From the NCBI GenBank assembly GCA_030426085.1, contig JAUHYW010000010.1, positions 62,001 through 126,000 on the forward strand: a stretch of DNA of 64,000 nucleotides, written 5' to 3'. The notes below the pieces were generated by a model. The model saw only the letters and a list, made by a program, of their open reading frames with translations. It had not been told where the DNA came from and searched no databases. The translations under genes were made by a program, and so were the position numbers. Below are positions 45,304-54,227 of this stretch, piece after piece (position 1 is the first letter of the stretch; each line of letters opens with the position of its first letter). Source of the DNA: a bacterium (GTDB lineage: Bacteria > Myxococcota_A > Bradymonadia > UBA7976 > UBA1532).

Positions 45304-46227
45304 ATGAACCGCATCGCTCGCTGGACCACCTTCGCCCTCGCCGCCCTCGCCACCCCCCTCGTCGGATGCAACGTCTCGACGGAGGGCGAGAACAACCTCG
45401 TCCGCTTCACCTACGACGACCCGGTCGTGACCTTCGGCGCCTCGCTCGACACCGCCATCGCCGCCGGCACCCGGGCCACCCTCGACGTGCAGTCCCTCGA
45501 CGCCACCGCCGGCATCCGTATCCGGGGGGCCAAGGTCGATCCGCCCGAGATCGCCGAGGTCGTCGACAGCGGGCTGACCACCGTCGTGCTCGAAGGCCTC
45601 GCGCCCGGCGAGGCCCAGCTCACCATCGAGACCGACCGCGGCACCGACCTCGGCACCATCCGGGTCGCCGAGGCGGCCACCATCGGCGTCAAGTCGGTGC
45701 TCGACACCGAGAAGGTGCTGCTCGGCGGCACCGAGGTGCTGACCATCGAGCGTCGGGACTCGGTCGGCCAGGTGCTCGTCGGGGTCGCCCCGGCCCAGCT
45801 CGACGTCGCCCCCAGCGCGGCCGCCGAGCAGGTCCCCAGCGACGTCGAACACGAGTTCCGGCTGCGCTACCTCGAGGCCGGCGGCCAGAGCTTCCAGGTG
45901 GGTGACAGCATGCTGCCCCGCGAGGTCGTGACCGCCGACGCCGTGGCCGAGTTCGCTCTCGCCGAGACGCTCGAGGGTGCGGCCATCGAGATCGGCGCCG
46001 AGGTCCCGGCCATCATCGAGGTCAAGGACGCCGCCGGCGAGGCGATCGGCGCGGTCGAAGGCGTGCTGACCCTCCAGAGCACCACCCCCGAGATCTGCAC
46101 CGTGCGCTTCCAGCGCCAGCTCTACATGCCGGGCCTCGTGCTCGAGGGCGTCAGCGCCGGCAAGTGCGTCGTCGAGGGCGCCATCGGCGGCCTGACCAAG
46201 CAGATTCAGGTCGACATCGAGGGCTGA
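45304..46227 (+). CDS. Ig-like-domain lipoprotein
   Basis: 307 residues. Signal peptide with lipobox PLVGC (Cys22). Mature part is beta-rich with three apparent repeats of BIG2-style sequence, for example VVLEGLAPGEAQLTIETD and VLEGVSAGKCVVEGAIGG, in which a hydrophobic strand precedes GxAxxTI. Such domains carry surface adhesion or scaffold roles. AAGGAG precedes ATG 45304. Stands alone between two convergent/divergent partners; a repeated CCGACCGGCCCCGCC (46236-46262) follows the stop. Confidence 0.72.
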   Translation: MNRIARWTTFALAALATPLVGCNVSTEGENNLVRFTYDDPVVTFGASLDTAIAAGTRATLDVQSLDATAGIRIRGAKVDPPEIAEVVDSGLTTVVLEGLAPGEAQLTIETDRGTDLGTIRVAEAATIGVKSVLDTEKVLLGGTEVLTIERRDSVGQVLVGVAPAQLDVAPSAAAEQVPSDVEHEFRLRYLEAGGQSFQVGDSMLPREVVTADAVAEFALAETLEGAAIEIGAEVPAIIEVKDAAGEAIGAVEGVLTLQSTTPEICTVRFQRQLYMPGLVLEGVSAGKCVVEGAIGGLTKQIQVDIEG

Positions 46228-46265
46228 AACCCCACCCGACCGGCCCCGCCCGACCGGCCCCGCCC

Positions 46266-48989
46266 CTACCGCGCGCCACCGCGCGCCGGCTCCAGCGCAA
46301 GCACCTTCACCGCCGCGATGTTCGCCGCCTCGAACGGCCCCTCCACGCCCCCGGGGCCGGCGGTGTAGTCGGCGAAGTGGGCCAGCCGCGACATGTTGCC
46401 CACCGCGCTCCCCCGCACGACCACCCGATACACCTGCCCGGCGTGCAGCGTCGCCACCGCGAGGGTCGAGTCGGCCCAGCGATCCCAGCGCCCCAGGTGC
46501 GGCAGCGCGATGACCCCCGCGTCGATCACCGAACCGTCGCTCAGCGACACCACATCCACTGCCCGCACCGCGCAGGTGATGCCGCTCTCCACCGGCCCGG
46601 CCCCGTTCCCGTAGACCACCTGAAACGCGTGAGGCCCGTCGTGCTGCGCCTCGAAGCGGGGCACCGCCACCCCCGCCCCGCCCGGATCGCGCACATGCGG
46701 CCGCCCGTGATCATCGGCCCGCTCGCCCTCCAGGACGTCGAGCGCCTCGGCCTCGAAGACTCGCACCCGTTGCCCATCCCGGCCCCACCAGCACTGCGGC
46801 TCGGCGTGCTGCGAGGTCAGCCCCGACTCCAGAAACGTCGCCCGGGCGCTGTAGCACGCCTGCCCGTCGGCCCCCACCGCCCGATCGACCCACGGCCCGC
46901 GCACGTCTTCGGCGACGACCCGGCCGTCCCGCAGCACATCCACCCGCACCGCGTCATCCCGAGGGGCCACCGTCACCGACACCCCGTCCCCGGCCCACTC
47001 CAGCCCCTCGACGACCGGGCTGCGCGGCGCGAACACCGTCCGCCAGTCCTCCGGATCAGCCACCCGGTTCACGTCCGCCTCGGGCCACGGATGGGGCGCC
47101 AACTCGACCTCGATCACCCGCCGACCGGGCGGCCTGCCGGCCAGCGCGACCCCCCGCTCCGGCGCCTCGACCGCCGCCCCGTCGAGCCACATGCCGGCCA
47201 CCCGATAGCCCTGCGCCGCGTCCGGCGGCCCATCCTCGGCGAGCGGCGGCAGCCGCAGCACGACGTCCACCGTCCGCTGCCCCCGCCACGCCAGCCCCGA
47301 CAACACCAGCCGCTCCGTCGCCCCGAAGCGGGCCGCGCGCAGTCGACGGGTCAGCCGGGGGTTGACGTACACCCGATCGCGATGGGCCCGCACGCCGAAC
47401 ACCACCCGGTGCACCATCCCCACGTAGCCCGCCACGCTCCAGAGCTGCCGCTGCGAGTTGACCACCGGGCCCGAGTACGGCCCGTCCTCGACCCACGCCC
47501 GGCCGCTCACCGCCTCGAAGTTCTCCATGTTCGACAGGTTCAGCGCCGCGCCCCGCATCAGCGTCTCGACCCCCGCCTCGAGCGCCGCCGCGTGCTGCGC
47601 CCGAACCGCCGCCCGGACCATGTAGGCCGTCACGAAGGGCCACTGCCCGCGGTTGTGGTAGATGGGCGTGAACTGCTGCTGGGGCCAGATCACCGGTGGC
47701 CCGCCGGGCAGCCACGGCCAGCGGGACAGGGCCGCCCGCCCCTCGTCCGGATCGAGCACGCCCTCCTCGATGGCCAGCGCGAGGCCCAGCAGATCGTGCT
47801 GGCGGGTCGGCGCCCGATCCAGGGCGGTCGTCAGGAAGGCCGACGGCAGCGCCTCGGGGCCGGCGTACAGTCGGCTCCGGATCGCATCCCGCAGCGCGTC
47901 GGCCGCGGCGTCCCACCGCGCCGCCTCGGCCGGCAGACCCGTCTCGCTCTTCAGCTCGGCCAGCCACCGCCGAGCGGCGTAGTGCGCGACGTTCGTGCCC
48001 AGGGCCATCGACATCGCGACGTGAGCCGGCTGCCCGGCCACCCAGTCGGGGTAGGACTGCTCGCGCCAGTCGAGGAAGGACTGCTCCCCCCGAAACAGCC
48101 CGACATCGGGATCGAAGGCCGCCCGATCGTCATCCGCGGCCGTCGCCGCCAGCGCCTCCAACGCCAGGAAGGCCAGCGCGTCGCCCTCGGGCGGCTCGAG
48201 CCACGGCCGCAGCGCCCGGGCCCCGAGGGCCCAGGCCACCCGATCGGTCGAGACCGGCCAGCTCCCGCCGGTGCCGGTGTCCTGCACGATCCGCGGCGCG
48301 CCGCCCTCGCGGGGGATCGAGACCTTCAGCACCAGCGAATTCCGCGCCCGGATCGGGTCGAGCAACCCCAGGCCCAGATCCACGGCGTAGGCGGTGTCCC
48401 GGGTCCAGACGTAGTTCCACAAGCGCCCGGTCTCGAAGCAGCCGCCGGGGGGGCACGGCACCGGCTGGCCCTCGCGGAAGGCGCCGTCGCGGATGGCGTC
48501 CACCGCGTTCTGCCCGGCCTCCTCCACCGCCAGGGCGTACAGCGCATCGAACCATGGATCCCCGGTGTGGACGACGGGCCCGTCGACAGCGTCCGCCACG
48601 ACCCGGGGGCTCCTCGGCAGGCCGTCGCGCAGCGCCGCGGTCGTCGACAAGGTGAACGTGCGGGCGCAGGCCGTGCCGCCCACCGCGACATGCGCCCGGG
48701 CCTCTCCATGCACCCACTCCGCCTCGGCCTCGACCGGCGGACACCCCGGCGACCCCCCGTCCGACGGCGCCACATCGAGCGGCCCGGCGTCCATCGGGCC
48801 CCGATCGACGACGACCGCGTCCGGCTCGGCATCGCCCACGACCCCGACGTCCCCCACCCCGCCATCCGGGATCACAGCGGCGTCCGACGCCCCGTCCATC
48901 GCGGCGTCGCCCGCGCCCTCCGGCGTCGACCGACCCCCGCCAACACACCCGGCCAGCGCCAGCACCACAACCGCCCACGACCGCAACAT
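46266..48989 (-). CDS. Lipoprotein with six-hairpin glycosidase-type domain
   Basis: 907 residues. Lipobox ALAGC (Cys15), a long Asp/Gly/Ala linker (16-85), then an (alpha/alpha)6-type core of about 85-560 with WNYVWTRDTAYAVDLGL, GQWPFVTAYMVRAA and NMENFEAVSGRAWVEDGPYSG, the style of glycogen-debranching and GH15/GH63-like enzymes. The C-terminal ~300 residues are beta-rich, including a Fn3-like piece and a CBM-like end (HAFQVVYGNGAG). Likely a surface glucan hydrolase; the substrate is not predictable and the general acid/base could not be pinned down. Divergent from the MBL-fold gene. Confidence 0.72.
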   Translation of the reverse strand: MLRSWAVVVLALAGCVGGGRSTPEGAGDAAMDGASDAAVIPDGGVGDVGVVGDAEPDAVVVDRGPMDAGPLDVAPSDGGSPGCPPVEAEAEWVHGEARAHVAVGGTACARTFTLSTTAALRDGLPRSPRVVADAVDGPVVHTGDPWFDALYALAVEEAGQNAVDAIRDGAFREGQPVPCPPGGCFETGRLWNYVWTRDTAYAVDLGLGLLDPIRARNSLVLKVSIPREGGAPRIVQDTGTGGSWPVSTDRVAWALGARALRPWLEPPEGDALAFLALEALAATAADDDRAAFDPDVGLFRGEQSFLDWREQSYPDWVAGQPAHVAMSMALGTNVAHYAARRWLAELKSETGLPAEAARWDAAADALRDAIRSRLYAGPEALPSAFLTTALDRAPTRQHDLLGLALAIEEGVLDPDEGRAALSRWPWLPGGPPVIWPQQQFTPIYHNRGQWPFVTAYMVRAAVRAQHAAALEAGVETLMRGAALNLSNMENFEAVSGRAWVEDGPYSGPVVNSQRQLWSVAGYVGMVHRVVFGVRAHRDRVYVNPRLTRRLRAARFGATERLVLSGLAWRGQRTVDVVLRLPPLAEDGPPDAAQGYRVAGMWLDGAAVEAPERGVALAGRPPGRRVIEVELAPHPWPEADVNRVADPEDWRTVFAPRSPVVEGLEWAGDGVSVTVAPRDDAVRVDVLRDGRVVAEDVRGPWVDRAVGADGQACYSARATFLESGLTSQHAEPQCWWGRDGQRVRVFEAEALDVLEGERADDHGRPHVRDPGGAGVAVPRFEAQHDGPHAFQVVYGNGAGPVESGITCAVRAVDVVSLSDGSVIDAGVIALPHLGRWDRWADSTLAVATLHAGQVYRVVVRGSAVGNMSRLAHFADYTAGPGGVEGPFEAANIAAVKVLALEPARGGAR

Positions 48990-49140
48990 CCGACCCTCCT
49001 CGACCGGCGCACCGCACGCCCCGGCGAACTATAGCGACGAACCCGATGCGCCGCGGCCCGCCATGCGCCACAATGCCCCGCCATCGACCCCACCGGCGGA
49101 GCCTCGACCGGCCGCCGGCCATCCACACCCGGAGAGCGCG

Positions 49141-50364
49141 ATGAGCGAGGACCCCGCCCCGAAGCCCGGCCGCCGCCGACTGTGGCGCGTCCTCACCGTC
49201 ACCGCGCTCATCATCGCCGGAGCGAGCGCCATCGTGACCATCGACCTGTGGACCGCCCTCGGCCGCAAACCCCACGGCCCCGACCTCGAGCGCCTCGCGC
49301 GGTCCCCCCAATGGACCGGCGAGCGCTTCGACAACCCGCTGCCCCAGGCGTCCATGCCGATGTGGGGCATCCTCAAGGCGTGGATCGGCGGCGACCAGAT
49401 CCGCAACCCCGACGCCCCGCTGCCGATGGACACCCTCGACCCCGCCGGCTACGCCACCCCTCCGGCCAGCGGCCTGCGGCTGAGCTGGATCGGGCACTCC
49501 ACCTTCCTCATCGAGATCGACGGCAAGACCATCCTCACCGACCCGGTCTGGGGTCCGCGGGCCTCGCCGTCGAGCTGGATCGGCCCCGAGCGATTCCACC
49601 CGCCGCCCATCGCCATCGCCGACCTGCCGCCGCTCGACGCGGTCATCATCAGCCACGACCACTACGACCACCTCGACTACCCCAGCATCCGGGCGCTCGC
49701 CGACCGCGACGTGCCGTTCCACGTCCCGCTCGGCGTCGGATCGCACCTCGAGTACTGGGGCATCCCATCGGACCGCATCCACGAATACGACTGGTGGGAC
49801 ACCGCCGACCTCGGCGGCCTGACCCTGGCCGCGACCCCCTCGCGCCACTTCTCGGGGCGGGCCCCCGGCGGCGAGAAGAGCACCCTGTGGTGCTCGTGGG
49901 CCCTCGTCGGCCCCCGCAACCGGGCCTACTTCAGCGGCGACAGCGCGCTCTTCCCCGGCTTCGGCGACATCGGCGAGAAGTACGGCCCGTTCGACGTCGC
50001 GCTGATCGAGAACGGGGCCTACAACGCCATGTGGCGCGACGTGCACCTCGGCCCCGAGCAGGCCGTCGCCGCCCACCGGATGGTGCGGGGCGAGCTGCTC
50101 GTGCCCATCCACTGGGGCACCTTCAACCTCGCGAACCACGCCTGGACCGAACCCGCCGAGCGCATCATCGCCGCCGCCGAGGCCGCCGGGGTGACGCTGC
50201 ATGTGCCCCGCATCGGCCAGCGCTTCGAGCCGGCGAGCCCGCCCCCGCTCGACCGCTGGTGGCCCGACATCCCGTGGCAGACCATGGACGAAGCCCCGGT
50301 CATCTCGAGCGGCCTCGACGACGCCGTCTTGCAGTTCGTGCCCGGACCGAAGACGATCCCCTGA
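49141..50364 (+). CDS. MBL-fold hydrolase, NAPE-PLD/RomA-like
   Basis: 407 residues. One N-terminal membrane segment (about 14-34), then a metallo-beta-lactamase fold: SWIGHSTFLIEIDG, TDPVWGPRASP, the zinc motif SHDHYDHLD, TPSRHFSGRAP, FSGDSALFPGF and PIHWGTFNLANHAW. This order matches the NAPE-PLD/UlaG-like group, in which the catalytic zinc pair cleaves phosphodiesters of lipids. Anchored periplasmic or inner-membrane enzyme. GGAGAG precedes ATG 49141. A beta-barrel gene follows 36 bp later on the same strand and may be cotranscribed. Confidence 0.88.
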   Translation: MSEDPAPKPGRRRLWRVLTVTALIIAGASAIVTIDLWTALGRKPHGPDLERLARSPQWTGERFDNPLPQASMPMWGILKAWIGGDQIRNPDAPLPMDTLDPAGYATPPASGLRLSWIGHSTFLIEIDGKTILTDPVWGPRASPSSWIGPERFHPPPIAIADLPPLDAVIISHDHYDHLDYPSIRALADRDVPFHVPLGVGSHLEYWGIPSDRIHEYDWWDTADLGGLTLAATPSRHFSGRAPGGEKSTLWCSWALVGPRNRAYFSGDSALFPGFGDIGEKYGPFDVALIENGAYNAMWRDVHLGPEQAVAAHRMVRGELLVPIHWGTFNLANHAWTEPAERIIAAAEAAGVTLHVPRIGQRFEPASPPPLDRWWPDIPWQTMDEAPVISSGLDDAVLQFVPGPKTIP

Positions 50365-50400
50365 CCCCGCCCCGATCGCGGCGCGGGTCGGAGGACGCCC

Positions 50401-51108
50401 ATGACCCGCTCGCGCCTGCCCCGCGCCCGATCCCTGCTCTGCGCCCTGATCCTGCTGGCCGCCCCGGCCATGGCCCAGGACCCGCCCGCGGAGGCCCCCG
50501 CCGAAGAGCTGCTGCGCTTCGACCTCGGACTGACCTTCCACCGATTCGAACAGCAGGTGAAGTCCGAGATCGGCGGCGCCCGCGGCGAGCGCCTCGTCGA
50601 AGAGAGCACCGTCGGCCTCGCCGGCGTCGCCTCGTGGCGCGCCTGGGGCCCGCTCTCGCTCGGCGTCTTCGCCCGCTACGACACCGGGACCCGCAACGCC
50701 GGGCGCTTCGTCGGCCTCGACGACCAGAACCGGACCATCGTCGAGGGCGAGGTCGGCGGCGACTTCTCCGAGCTGTGGATCGGTCCCCTTCTGCGGGCGC
50801 AGTGGCGCATGCTCTTCGTCGAGCTGGGCTACGGCGCCCTCGGCCTGCGCGACGACGACGCCCGGAGCGACCTCGCCACCGCCGACGGCGGCACCGACAG
50901 CGCGCTGCGCACCTCGCCCACCGTCGCCTGGCTGGCCGCGATCGGCGGCCAGATCAACGTCTGGTCCCAGCTCGACGTGGTCTTCCGGGTCGAGTACCGG
51001 GTGCGCTACTACGACCGCCGCGACGCCCTGCTCGCCGACGAGCTGGTGCACGGCACCCAGAGCTTCGCCCCGATCGTCGGCGTCGCCTGGCGCCTCGACG
51101 CCGAGTAG
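50401..51108 (+). CDS. Outer-membrane beta-barrel protein, hypothetical
   Basis: 235 residues. Signal peptide cleaved at about AMA-QD (26). Mature part is alternating hydrophobic strands with aromatic girdles (FDLGLTFHRFEQQV, LSLGVFARYDTGTR, VVFRVEYRVRYYD) typical of an 8-stranded barrel. No specific family. GGAGG sits before ATG 50401. Likely operon with the MBL-fold gene upstream; convergent with the 51124-51960 gene. Confidence 0.68.
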   Translation: MTRSRLPRARSLLCALILLAAPAMAQDPPAEAPAEELLRFDLGLTFHRFEQQVKSEIGGARGERLVEESTVGLAGVASWRAWGPLSLGVFARYDTGTRNAGRFVGLDDQNRTIVEGEVGGDFSELWIGPLLRAQWRMLFVELGYGALGLRDDDARSDLATADGGTDSALRTSPTVAWLAAIGGQINVWSQLDVVFRVEYRVRYYDRRDALLADELVHGTQSFAPIVGVAWRLDAE

Positions 51109-51123
51109 GCGCCGCGCGCACCG

Positions 51124-51960
51124 TCAAAACGCCATCGACAGCGCCAGATCCAGCGCCACCCAGCCGCCGTCGTGCCTCAGCCCGGGGCCCGTGTCGGGCT
51201 GGCCCACCGGGCCGGCGAAGCTGTAGCCGCCCTCGATCCCCAGGCGCAGCTCGCCCCGGCGGGTGATCAGCCAGCCCGCGCCGCCTTGCAGGATGGGGCC
51301 GTACCACAACCCGCCGGCGTCGGTCGGCCGGTCGACGGAGCCCGAGGCGCCCTCCAGCGTGACCAGCCCCAGCCGCATGCCCAGGCCGCCGTCGAGCGCG
51401 AAGCGGCTGCCCGCGGTGCGGACCCCGAACAGCGCGAACATCGAGGTGCCGATGACGCCGACCGAGCGGCCGCCGGACTCGGTCACCCCGGCCGATCCCC
51501 CGAGGCCCAGGCGCAGCAGGCCCCGCTCGCCGACCATGCCGAAGCGGCGGTCGACCGCGAATGACAGCATCAGCGGCAGCGATCCCTCGCCGACGACCCG
51601 AGCCCCGGCGCCGACCCGCAGCACCCACCGGGGCAGCGGCACCCGCGGCCGGCCGAGGGCCCGCATCAGCGCGTCGATCTGCACCTCGGCGATCTCGACC
51701 ACCCGCTCGGGCCCGCCGAACTCGTGGGGCGGCAGCTCGGCGATGGCCCGCTGACCCTGCAAGCGGGTCTCGATGCGGCCGGAGCCATCGGGGTAGCAGC
51801 GCACGTCCACCGCGACGTCGGGCACCCGCCACGCCCGCAGCGCGTCCGAGAGGGCGTCCCATGTCATCCGGTTGATGGGATCGGGGCATTGCACCCGCAG
51901 GCTCGGCCCGGAGGACGGCGCGGCGAGCAGCGCGAAGGCGATGGCGAGGACCGACGGCAC
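51124..51960 (-). CDS. Predicted outer-membrane protein, hypothetical
   Basis: 278 residues with GTG start at 51960. Short signal peptide (about 1-19), a ~90-residue N-terminal domain with two Cys (VQCPDPINR, VRCYPDGSG), then glycine-rich beta strands ending in DLALSMAF, a terminal Phe of outer-membrane barrels. Function unknown. Convergent with the 50401-51108 barrel gene (15 bp between stops). Confidence 0.6.
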   Translation of the reverse strand: MPSVLAIAFALLAAPSSGPSLRVQCPDPINRMTWDALSDALRAWRVPDVAVDVRCYPDGSGRIETRLQGQRAIAELPPHEFGGPERVVEIAEVQIDALMRALGRPRVPLPRWVLRVGAGARVVGEGSLPLMLSFAVDRRFGMVGERGLLRLGLGGSAGVTESGGRSVGVIGTSMFALFGVRTAGSRFALDGGLGMRLGLVTLEGASGSVDRPTDAGGLWYGPILQGGAGWLITRRGELRLGIEGGYSFAGPVGQPDTGPGLRHDGGWVALDLALSMAF

Positions 51961-52065
51961 GGGGTGAGTCTACGCCAGCGCCCGCGACCCGCGCCACGCC
52001 CGCCCCCTTGCCTGCCGGACCCCGACCGGTCACGCTGGCCGCTCACCCCGGCCATCGAGGAGATC

Positions 52066-52686
52066 ATGACCCTGACCATCTACGGCTTCGGCGCCTCCCG
52101 CGGACAGCGCGCCGTCTGGGCCTGTGAGGAGGCCGGCGTCGACTACACCTACGAAGACCTCGACGCCGCGGGCGGCGAGATGCAGAGCCCACGCTACCTC
52201 GCGATCAACCCCGCGGGCAAGGTCCCGGCGCTGGTGCACGACGGCTTCGTGGTCCTGGAGTCCGCGGTCATCTGCACCTACATCGGCGAGCTGGCCTCCG
52301 AGCGGGGGTTGGTGCCGGCGTACGGGACGAAGGCCCGGGTCACCTACGATCAGTGGATGTTCTTCACCGTGACCGAGCTGGAGCAGCCGCTGTGGACCCA
52401 GGGCAAGCACCGCTTCGCCCTGCCCCGCGACTGGCGGGTGCCCGAGGTCCTGGCCGTGGTCCCCAAGGAGTTCGCCCGCGCCGAGCGGACGCTGTCCCAG
52501 GGGCTGGGCGACCGGCGTTTCATGCTGGGCGATGCCTTCACGATGCTCGACGTGATGGTGGGCCACACCCTGTTCTGGGCCCGCGCGTTCGGCCTGGAGC
52601 TGGCGTCGGAGAACGTGCAGCGCTACGCCGATCGGCTCGCCGAGCGCGAGGGCTGGGGGCGCGCCGTGAAGGCCACCACGGGCTGA
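52066..52686 (+). CDS. Glutathione S-transferase family protein
   Basis: 206 residues. The N-terminal thioredoxin-like half has LTIYGFGASRGQRAVWACEEAG with likely catalytic Ser at the helix-1 start, NPAGKVPALVHDGFVVLESAVICTYI holding the cis-Pro and the ES glutathione contact. The all-helical C-terminal half has LGDAFTMLDVMVGHTLFWA. Conjugation or glutathione-dependent reduction of unknown substrates in the cytosol. GAGGAG is upstream of ATG 52066. Confidence 0.87.
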   Translation: MTLTIYGFGASRGQRAVWACEEAGVDYTYEDLDAAGGEMQSPRYLAINPAGKVPALVHDGFVVLESAVICTYIGELASERGLVPAYGTKARVTYDQWMFFTVTELEQPLWTQGKHRFALPRDWRVPEVLAVVPKEFARAERTLSQGLGDRRFMLGDAFTMLDVMVGHTLFWARAFGLELASENVQRYADRLAEREGWGRAVKATTG

Positions 52687-52745
52687 GGATGAGCCGCGCC
52701 GCGGGGTTGACCGGCACGGGGGGCTGGAGTAGGGTGCCGGTCGCT

Positions 52746-52829
52746 GCCGGAGTGGCGGAATTGGTAGACGCAGTGGATTCAAAATCCACCGCGCGAGAGC
52801 GCGTGCCGGTTCGAGTCCGGCCTCCGGTA
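52746..52829 (+). tRNA. tRNA-Leu (anticodon CAA)
   Basis: Acceptor stem GCCGGAG (52746-52752) pairs with CTCCGGT (52822-52828); A is the discriminator at 52829. D-loop TTGGTAGAC, anticodon stem GTGGA/TCCAC with anticodon CAA at 52780-52782, long variable arm GCGCGAGAGCGC, and T-loop GGTTCGAGTCC. The CCA end is not encoded. Class II tRNA of 84 nt. Its 3' end is 38 bp before an AAA ATPase gene, a common place for island insertion. Confidence 0.95.
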
Positions 52830-52867
52830 CCCTACCGACTCCTCATCCGATGCGCGCGAGGCTGTCC

Positions 52868-54079
52868 ATGAAGACCTACATGCGACGCGTCCGCCTTCGG
52901 AACTACAAGAACATCGAAGCGTGCGAGGTTCGGCTGGACCAGCTCACCTTCCTGGTCGGGCCGAACGGGTCCGGCAAGTCCAACTTCCTCGACGCCTTGC
53001 GGCTGGTCAGCGACGCGCTGCGCGCCCCGCTCGAGCACGCGCTGCGAGAGCGGGGCGGCATCAAGGATGTCCGCCGGCGCTCCACCGGGCACCCACACGA
53101 TTTCGGCATCAGCCTGGATCTGGAGATCGAGGGCGCCCGAGCCCTCTACGCTTTCGAGGTCGCAGCCGAGGGCGACGGCGGATTCAGGGTCGCCAAAGAG
53201 GTCTGCCGTATCGGTGGACCCCTCCCGGTCTTCCCCGAGCATCACTTCGAGATCGTGCGCCGGAAGAATGGCATCGACTTCGAGACCTCCATCGAGCACC
53301 CGCCGTCGCATTACCCCGATCGGCTGTACCTGACCAACGTCTCGGGGCTCCCCGGCTTCCGCGCCTTGTACGACGCCTTGTCGATGATGGGCTTCTACAA
53401 CCTCAACCCGGCGCAGATCCGCGAGGTGCAGTCCCCCGACCCGGGCGGGGTACTCGCCCGAGATGGCCGCAATACGGCGAGCGTTCTCGGGCGCGTCCAG
53501 GCGACCTCGCCCGGCGACGCTCATCAGATCGCCGACTTCCTCAAGGCCATCGTGCCCGATATCCGAGGGGTGGAGCGGGTCTCTGTCGCCAACAAGGAGA
53601 CGCTGGAGTTCCGCCAGCGGGTGAAGGGATCACCCCACCCCTGGCGTTTCTATGCGAATTGCATGTCCGATGGCACGCTGCGCGCCCTCGGCGTGCTGGT
53701 GGCGCTCTTCCAGAACACGGACAAGATGCACCGGGTCCCGCTCATCGGTATCGAAGAGCCCGAGTCCGCGCTTCATCCCGCCGCGCTGGGGATCCTGCTC
53801 GACGCGTTGCAGGCCGCGAGCAAGTCCACCCAGATCATCGTCACCAGCCACAGCCCGACGCTGCTCGACGTCGACAGCATCGATCAACGCCAGCTTCTGG
53901 CGGTGCGGGCCACCGATGGGGTCGCGTCCATCGGCCCGCTCACGCCGGCCTCGCTGAGCGCGCTGAAGAATCAACTGGCGACCGCGGGTGAGCTGCTCGC
54001 ACAAGGTATGCTCGAGCCCGATGAGACCAGCAGCAGCCGCGAGGCGGGCGAGCTGGATCTGTTCACACCTCTGGACTGA
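52868..54079 (+). CDS. AAA ATPase (RecF/OLD-like, AAA_21 type)
   Basis: 403 residues. Walker A GPNGSGKSNF (31-40) follows an N-terminal RVRLRNYKNIEACEVRLDQLTFLVG of ABC-ATPase-like DNA-repair/defence proteins. The Walker B is LIGIEEPESALHP and the switch His is in IIVTSHSPTLLD. The middle ~200 residues are helical with no nuclease motif, so it is not a full OLD-TOPRIM protein. Similar free-standing ATPases appear in phage-defence systems and on mobile elements, but no partner nuclease gene is adjacent. ATG 52868 with GAGG ahead. Base composition drops to about 60-63% GC just after it (54121-54240 by count). Confidence 0.85.
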   Translation: MKTYMRRVRLRNYKNIEACEVRLDQLTFLVGPNGSGKSNFLDALRLVSDALRAPLEHALRERGGIKDVRRRSTGHPHDFGISLDLEIEGARALYAFEVAAEGDGGFRVAKEVCRIGGPLPVFPEHHFEIVRRKNGIDFETSIEHPPSHYPDRLYLTNVSGLPGFRALYDALSMMGFYNLNPAQIREVQSPDPGGVLARDGRNTASVLGRVQATSPGDAHQIADFLKAIVPDIRGVERVSVANKETLEFRQRVKGSPHPWRFYANCMSDGTLRALGVLVALFQNTDKMHRVPLIGIEEPESALHPAALGILLDALQAASKSTQIIVTSHSPTLLDVDSIDQRQLLAVRATDGVASIGPLTPASLSALKNQLATAGELLAQGMLEPDETSSSREAGELDLFTPLD

Positions 54080-54165
54080 ACACGCATGCATCCCCCTGCT
54101 ACGGTCGTCGCGATCGTCGAATGCCGCATAATGCGCAACACACGCCGCGCGCTGCGACCGATCAG

Positions 54166-54194
54166 TTGATGGTCACGGCGTTTGCTGCTAGCTT
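54166..54194 (+). promoter_or_regulatory. Candidate promoter of the oxygenase/aminotransferase cluster
   Basis: TTGATG (54166-54171) and TAGCTT (54189-54194) are 17 bp apart, and a TG lies two bases before the -10 (extended -10 form). The predicted transcript starts about 25 nt before the GTG at 54228. A small palindrome CGCATAATGCG is at 54125-54135. Confidence 0.4.
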
Positions 54195-54227
54195 ACCTCG
54201 CCCTCAACATCCGGTCGGAGCTCGCCC

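Noticed and set aside
52830-54227. Integrase or full OLD-family defence pair next to tRNA-Leu
   Set aside because: The only gene is an ATPase without TOPRIM or nuclease motif, and no tyrosine recombinase signature is visible before 64000.
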